Assembly (NCBI RefSeq): GCF_000828635.1
Contig: NZ_AP012547.1
Coordinates: 744,001 to 808,000 of the forward strand
Direction of reading: 5' to 3'
From: Sulfuritalea hydrogenivorans sk43H
Lineage (GTDB): Bacteria; Pseudomonadota; Gammaproteobacteria; Burkholderiales; Rhodocyclaceae
DNA: 64,000 bases
A program made the position numbers and the translations under genes. The notes beneath the pieces were generated by a model that was given only the letters and a program-made list of their open reading frames with translations, did no database searches and was not told the DNA's origin. How positions within the stretch are numbered: position 1 is the first letter of the stretch; each line of letters starts with the position of its first letter. Of the stretch, positions 60,379 through 64,000 are shown in pieces.

Positions 60379-61647
60379 ATGAGAATCCTCGTAGTCGGTT
60401 CCGGCGGACGCGAACACGCACTGGCCTGGCGCCTCGCGCAGGCTCCCGGGATGCAGAAGGTCTATGTCGCGCCGGGCAATGCCGGCACGGCACGCGAGCA
60501 GGAACTGGAGAATCTTCCGCTCAGCGACATCAACGAACTGGCCGACTGGGCCCAGCGCGAAAAGGTGCATGCCACCGTGGTGGGGCCCGAGGCGCCGCTG
60601 GCGGCCGGCATCGTTGATGTCTTCCGCGCCCGCAACCTGCGCATCTTCGGGCCGACCAAGGCCGCGGCGCAGCTGGAAAGTTCCAAGGATTTTGCCAAGC
60701 GCTTCATGACGCGGCACAAGATCCCGACGGCGAAGTTCCAGACCTTCGCCGACAGCAAGGCCGCTCATGCCTACATCGGTGCCGAGGGCGCGCCCATCGT
60801 CATCAAGGCCGACGGGCTGGCCGCCGGCAAGGGCGTCGTGGTGGCGATGGGCGTCCGCGAAGCCCATGCCGCCGTGGACATGATGCTGGCCGACAACAAG
60901 CTCGGCGATGCTGGCGCCCGTGTCGTCATCGAGGAATTCCTTGATGGCGAGGAAGCCAGTTTCATCGTCATGGCCGACGGCCATCACGCCCTGCCGCTGG
61001 CCACCAGCCAGGACCACAAGCGGCTCAAGGATGGCGATCAGGGTCCGAATACCGGGGGCATGGGTGCCTATTCGCCGGCACCGGTGGTGACGCCGGAGAT
61101 TCACGCGCGCGTCATGCGCGAAGTGATCATGCCGACCATCAACGGCATGGCGGCGGACGGCATCGTCTACACCGGGTTCCTCTATGCGGGTCTGATGATC
61201 AAGCCCGACGGCGGCCTGCGCGTGCTCGAATTCAACTGCCGCATGGGCGACCCGGAAACCCAGCCGATCATGATGCGGCTGAAGAGCAATCTGGTCGAAC
61301 TGGTGGATGCCGCCATCGACGGTCGCCTCAACGAAGTCGAAGCAGAGTGGGATCGCCGCGTCGCCCTTGGTGTGGTGATGGCCGCCGCGAACTATCCCGA
61401 TGCCCCGCGCAAGGGCGACGTGATTCACGGCCTGCCGGCGCCGACCGAGGACAGCCACGTATTCCATGCCGGCACGGCACAGACCGACGGCGAGGTGGTG
61501 ACGGCGGGCGGGCGCGTGCTCTGCGTCACGGCGCTGGGCGACAACGTCAAGGTGGCGCAGAAGCGCGCCTACGAAGTGCTCGACCCGATCAGTTTCGACG
61601 GCATGCAATGTCGTCGCGATATCGGCTTTCGCGCCATCAAGCGCTGA
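60379..61647 (+). CDS. purD: Phosphoribosylamine-glycine ligase
   Basis: GAR synthetase, step 2 of purine synthesis. The 422-aa ATP-grasp enzyme has MRILVVGSGGREHALAWRL, GPEAPLAAGIVDVFRARNLR, VIKADGLAAGKGVVVAMGVR, DHKRLKDGDQGPNTGGMGAY and EFNCRMGDPETQPIM. It starts 3 bases after purH. Confidence 0.96.
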   Translation: MRILVVGSGGREHALAWRLAQAPGMQKVYVAPGNAGTAREQELENLPLSDINELADWAQREKVHATVVGPEAPLAAGIVDVFRARNLRIFGPTKAAAQLESSKDFAKRFMTRHKIPTAKFQTFADSKAAHAYIGAEGAPIVIKADGLAAGKGVVVAMGVREAHAAVDMMLADNKLGDAGARVVIEEFLDGEEASFIVMADGHHALPLATSQDHKRLKDGDQGPNTGGMGAYSPAPVVTPEIHARVMREVIMPTINGMAADGIVYTGFLYAGLMIKPDGGLRVLEFNCRMGDPETQPIMMRLKSNLVELVDAAIDGRLNEVEAEWDRRVALGVVMAAANYPDAPRKGDVIHGLPAPTEDSHVFHAGTAQTDGEVVTAGGRVLCVTALGDNVKVAQKRAYEVLDPISFDGMQCRRDIGFRAIKR

Positions 61648-61651
61648 GACA

Positions 61652-62800
61652 ATGATCCTCCCTCCAGCCACGCTCGGCATGCTCGGCGGCGGCCAGTTGG
61701 GCCGCTTCTTCGTCATCGCCGCCCACGAACTGGGCTACCGCGTCGTCGTCCTCGATCCCGACGCGCAGAGTCCCGCCGGGCGCATTGCCGACCAGCATCT
61801 GGTGGCCGCCTACGACGATCCCGATGCGCTGAACCGGATGGCCGAGTCCTGTGCCGCGGTGACCACCGAATTCGAAAATGTGCCGGCGGGCAGCCTGGCC
61901 TATCTGTCGAAATTCCTTCCGGTGCGTCCGAGTGCCGAGGCCGTCGCCATCAGCCAGAATCGTAGCGCGGAAAAAGGCTTTCTCAAGCAGCACGGCTTTC
62001 CTCACGCCCCCTACACGGATGTGCGCAGCGAAGCCGACATCGCGCAGGCCAACGCGGGCTTGTTTCCCGGCATCCTCAAGGTGGCCCGCTTCGGCTACGA
62101 CGGCAAGGGGCAGGTGCGGGTACAGAACCGCGAAGAAGCGCTGCTCGCCTTCCGCCAGTTGAAGCACGAGCCCTGCGTGCTCGAACAAATGCTGCCGCTC
62201 GATTACGAAGTCTCGGTGGTGCTGACGCGTGATGCGGCCGGCGTGGTGAAGTGTTTCCCCACTGCCGAGAACAGCCACCGCCACGGCATCCTCGATGTGT
62301 CGATCGTGCCGGCGCGCACCTCGGGCTGTGTTGCCGGCAATGCACAGGAGATCGCCGAGGGCATCGCACAGAAAATGGATTATGTCGGCACCCTGGCGGT
62401 CGAGTTCTTCATCGTGCGCGGCCAGCTCTTCGTCAACGAAATGGCGCCGCGGCCGCACAACTCGGGGCATTACACGATCGATGCCTGCGTCACCAACCAG
62501 TTCGAGCAGCAGGTGCGGGCGCTCACCGGCCTGCCGCTGGGCGAGGCGCGCGCGCATTCGGCCGCGGTGATGGTGAATCTGCTCGGCGATCTGTGGTACC
62601 TGAAGGACCCCCATCACAGCCACGAACCCGACTGGGCGAAGCTGCTCGCGGTGCCGAATCTGAAGCTGCATCTCTACGGCAAGCACCACGCCAGGCCGGG
62701 GCGCAAGATGGGCCATTTCACCGTGATCGGCAGCGATGCGCAGAAAGTGCAGGAGTCGGCGCTGGCGGCACGGCGATTGATCGGCATTCAGGATGACTGA
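61652..62800 (+). CDS. purK: N5-carboxyaminoimidazole ribonucleotide synthase
   Basis: Carboxylates AIR with bicarbonate and ATP; needs PurE, which is not in this window. The 382-aa ATP-grasp protein has LGMLGGGQLGRFFVIAAHEL, VTTEFENVPAGSL, LKVARFGYDGKGQVRV and NEMAPRPHNSGHYTIDAC. The 3' end carries a 21-bp element in a non-VGAGG frame (ESALAARR). Its stop overlaps the tsaC start. Confidence 0.95.
   Translation: MILPPATLGMLGGGQLGRFFVIAAHELGYRVVVLDPDAQSPAGRIADQHLVAAYDDPDALNRMAESCAAVTTEFENVPAGSLAYLSKFLPVRPSAEAVAISQNRSAEKGFLKQHGFPHAPYTDVRSEADIAQANAGLFPGILKVARFGYDGKGQVRVQNREEALLAFRQLKHEPCVLEQMLPLDYEVSVVLTRDAAGVVKCFPTAENSHRHGILDVSIVPARTSGCVAGNAQEIAEGIAQKMDYVGTLAVEFFIVRGQLFVNEMAPRPHNSGHYTIDACVTNQFEQQVRALTGLPLGEARAHSAAVMVNLLGDLWYLKDPHHSHEPDWAKLLAVPNLKLHLYGKHHARPGRKMGHFTVIGSDAQKVQESALAARRLIGIQDD
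62754..62774 (+). repeat. Dispersed 21-bp element, copy 15
   Basis: Perfect consensus match at the 3' end of purK, in the frame that reads SALAAR. Confidence 0.85.
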
Positions 62801-63764
62801 GCTGGCTCGCGCAGTCGCCTTGCTGCGCGCCGGCGAACTGGTCGCCTTTCCCACCGAGACCGTTTATGGCCTTGGCGCCGATGCGAGCAATCCGCAGGCC
62901 ATTGCCAAAATATTTGCGGCCAAGGGCCGGCCCGCCGATCATCCGCTGATCGTCCATTTGCCCGACGCCTCGCATCTCGAACGCTGGGCTGTCGACATTC
63001 CCGATACGGCCCGAAAACTCGCCGCCGCATTTTGGCCGGGCCCCCTGACGCTGATCCTCAAGCGCCACCCTTCGGTGTCCGATGCCATCACCGGCGGCCA
63101 GGACACGGTCGGCCTGCGCGTGCCGAACCATCCGCTGGCCCTGCAATTGCTGTGCGAATTCGGTGGCGCGAATGGTGGTGGATTGGCCGCGCCCTCGGCC
63201 AATCGCTTCGGCCATGTCAGCCCGACCACGGCGGCGCATGTGCGCGAGGAGTTCGGCGATGCCGTGGCGATGATCCTCGATGGCGGCCCCTGCGACGTCG
63301 GCATCGAATCCACCATCCTCGATCTCTCCGGCAGCGAACTGCGGATACTGCGCCCCGGCATGATTGATGCGGCCGACATCGGCGCGGTCCTGGGGCGTGC
63401 TCCGGAATTCGGCGGTACGCAGAACGCGCCGCGCGTCTCCGGCAGCCTCGAAGCGCACTATGCGCCGCGCACGCCCTTGCAGCTGGTGGCCGCGGAAGCG
63501 CTTGCGGAAACCGCGCGCCAGGCACTCGACACCGGCCGGCGCGTTGCCGTACTGGCCAACCAGCCGCTCGCCTTCAGCCACGACAAGCTCGTCTGGCGTT
63601 CCGCCAGCGCCGACCCGGCGCAGTTCGCCCACGATCTGTATGCCCGGCTGCGCGAACTCGATGGCATCGGCTGCGATCTGCTCCTGGTTGCCGCCCCGTC
63701 CGCCGAAGAAGCCTGGCGAGCCGTGGCAGACAGATTGCGGCGCGCTGCGGCGGGATCGAAATAG
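62793..63764 (+). CDS. tsaC: L-threonylcarbamoyladenylate synthase, Sua5 type
   Basis: Makes threonylcarbamoyl-AMP for the t6A modification of tRNA. The 323-aa protein is the two-domain Sua5 form: YrdC domain (LRAGELVAFPTETVYGLGAD, KIFAAKGRPADHPLIVHL, AAPSANRFGHVSPTTAAHV, DGGPCDVGIESTILDL) plus the C-terminal Sua5 domain after the linker RPGMIDAADIGAVL and SGSLEAHYAPRTPLQLV. It overlaps purK by 8 bases. The C-terminal domain contains an inverted 21-bp element. The last conserved residues are present, so it is complete. Confidence 0.92.
   Translation: MTELARAVALLRAGELVAFPTETVYGLGADASNPQAIAKIFAAKGRPADHPLIVHLPDASHLERWAVDIPDTARKLAAAFWPGPLTLILKRHPSVSDAITGGQDTVGLRVPNHPLALQLLCEFGGANGGGLAAPSANRFGHVSPTTAAHVREEFGDAVAMILDGGPCDVGIESTILDLSGSELRILRPGMIDAADIGAVLGRAPEFGGTQNAPRVSGSLEAHYAPRTPLQLVAAEALAETARQALDTGRRVAVLANQPLAFSHDKLVWRSASADPAQFAHDLYARLRELDGIGCDLLLVAAPSAEEAWRAVADRLRRAAAGSK
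63595..63615 (-). repeat. Dispersed 21-bp element, copy 16
   Basis: Minus strand, first base G for A and ACGCC end; antisense to tsaC in its C-terminal domain (protein reads WRSASAD). Confidence 0.72.
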
Positions 63765-63791
63765 GGGTGAAACATTACTGTCATCAGGCCC

Positions 63792-63817
63792 TAAAGTTTT
63801 TGCGCGGCGGCCGATAA
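63792..63817 (+). promoter_or_regulatory. Sigma-28 (FliA)-type promoter
   Basis: TAAAGTTT (63792-63799), 10 bases, GCCGATAA (63810-63817): both halves match the FliA consensus at all eight positions, with a spacer one base shorter than the usual 11. It precedes the last gene of the window by 41 bases. Confidence 0.65.
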
Positions 63818-63858
63818 TTTTCCTGAAGGGGCGGGTTTTCCGCCCGCAGGAGATGACT

Positions 63859-64000
63859 ATGGCTGCCAACGAGCGCAACGGCTCACGTTCGGGAAAGGCT
63901 GGACATGATTCGGCGCGGTCAGGCCGCATGATCGGATCGGCAGTGAATACCGCCATCAATCACGGTTTTGTGGTCGGACGCGAAGTGCTGGTCGGCAGCA
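63859..64000 (+). CDS. Unknown protein, N-terminal part (continues past window)
   Basis: ATG at 63859 with AGGAG 6-10 bases before it. The visible 47 residues start MAANERNGSRSGKAGHDSAR, a Gly/Ser/Arg-rich, hydrophilic N-terminus, followed by MIGSAVNTAINHGFVVGREV. No signal peptide and no family that I recognise. The sigma-28-type promoter suggests co-expression with late flagellar or chemotaxis genes, but the sequence alone does not show a flagellar role. Confidence 0.6.
   Translation, partial: MAANERNGSRSGKAGHDSARSGRMIGSAVNTAINHGFVVGREVLVGS

Overview
The window is a compact, GC-rich (mid-60s percent by eye) bacterial chromosome segment with about 58 protein genes, no tRNA or rRNA, no CRISPR and no recognisable transposase or phage gene. 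Gene content points to a facultatively autotrophic betaproteobacterium. The signs are form II RuBisCO with CbbQ/CbbO, the pyruvate dehydrogenase E1-E2-E3 set with a lipoylated E3, a BPH-type proteasome homologue, argA, and AmgK/MurU. I would place it near Rhodocyclales/Sterolibacteriaceae or Thiobacillus-like groups, but the exact genus is a guess.

Layout. (1) 1-9.4 kb: end of bioC, then a pyruvate dehydrogenase operon (aceE-aceF-bph-lpdA), rpiA, phoU and, divergently, an iron-trafficking yggX. (2) 9.4-17.3 kb: a BLUF blue-light sensor, a LysR/pirin/flavodoxin trio, the rsmE-pap-argA operon on the minus strand and two small redox/exported proteins. (3) 17.3-37.1 kb: a carbon-fixation island. 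A large PAS-GGDEF-EAL protein is translationally coupled to cbbR on the minus strand. Divergently run cbbY, cbbM, cbbQ, cbbO, then cbbF-cbbP-cbbT-cbbG-cbbK-pyk-cbbA, ending at a clear terminator. (4) 37.1-43.9 kb: psiE, purC, a DUF2189 membrane protein, prlC, a PilZ protein, exonuclease III, and a Crp/Fnr regulator next to a DUF2892 membrane protein. (5) 43.9-52.8 kb, minus strand: an outer-membrane and maintenance operon, lptD-surA-pdxA-(class II amidotransferase)-rsmA-flavoprotein-lpxR-like. (6) 53-64 kb: amgK-murU, pepP-ubiH, dusB-fis, purH-purD-purK-tsaC, and the start of an unknown gene behind a sigma-28-like promoter.

The genes of the carbon-fixation island form a nearly complete Calvin cycle: RuBisCO, its activase, FBPase, PRK, transketolase, GAPDH, PGK, aldolase and, 10 kb upstream, RpiA. 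Three intergenic regions (before cbbY, cbbM and cbbF) carry the same 37-bp arrangement, CTTAT-N7-ATAAR-N15-STTAT. I read it as the CbbR recognition plus activation site, with a -10 box 13-15 bases further on. The operator before cbbY also lies in front of the divergent c-di-GMP-enzyme/cbbR operon, which suggests that second-messenger turnover and carbon fixation are under one switch.

The most unusual feature is a dispersed 21-bp DNA element (core AGTCGGCGYTGGCGRNACG). It occurs 16 times in 64 kb on both strands, inside genes (in different reading frames and both orientations) and between genes. It behaves like a DNA-level signal (uptake-sequence-like or protein-binding) rather than a protein motif. 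A second small set of intergenic repeats is also present. No gene-free stretch exceeds 300 bases.
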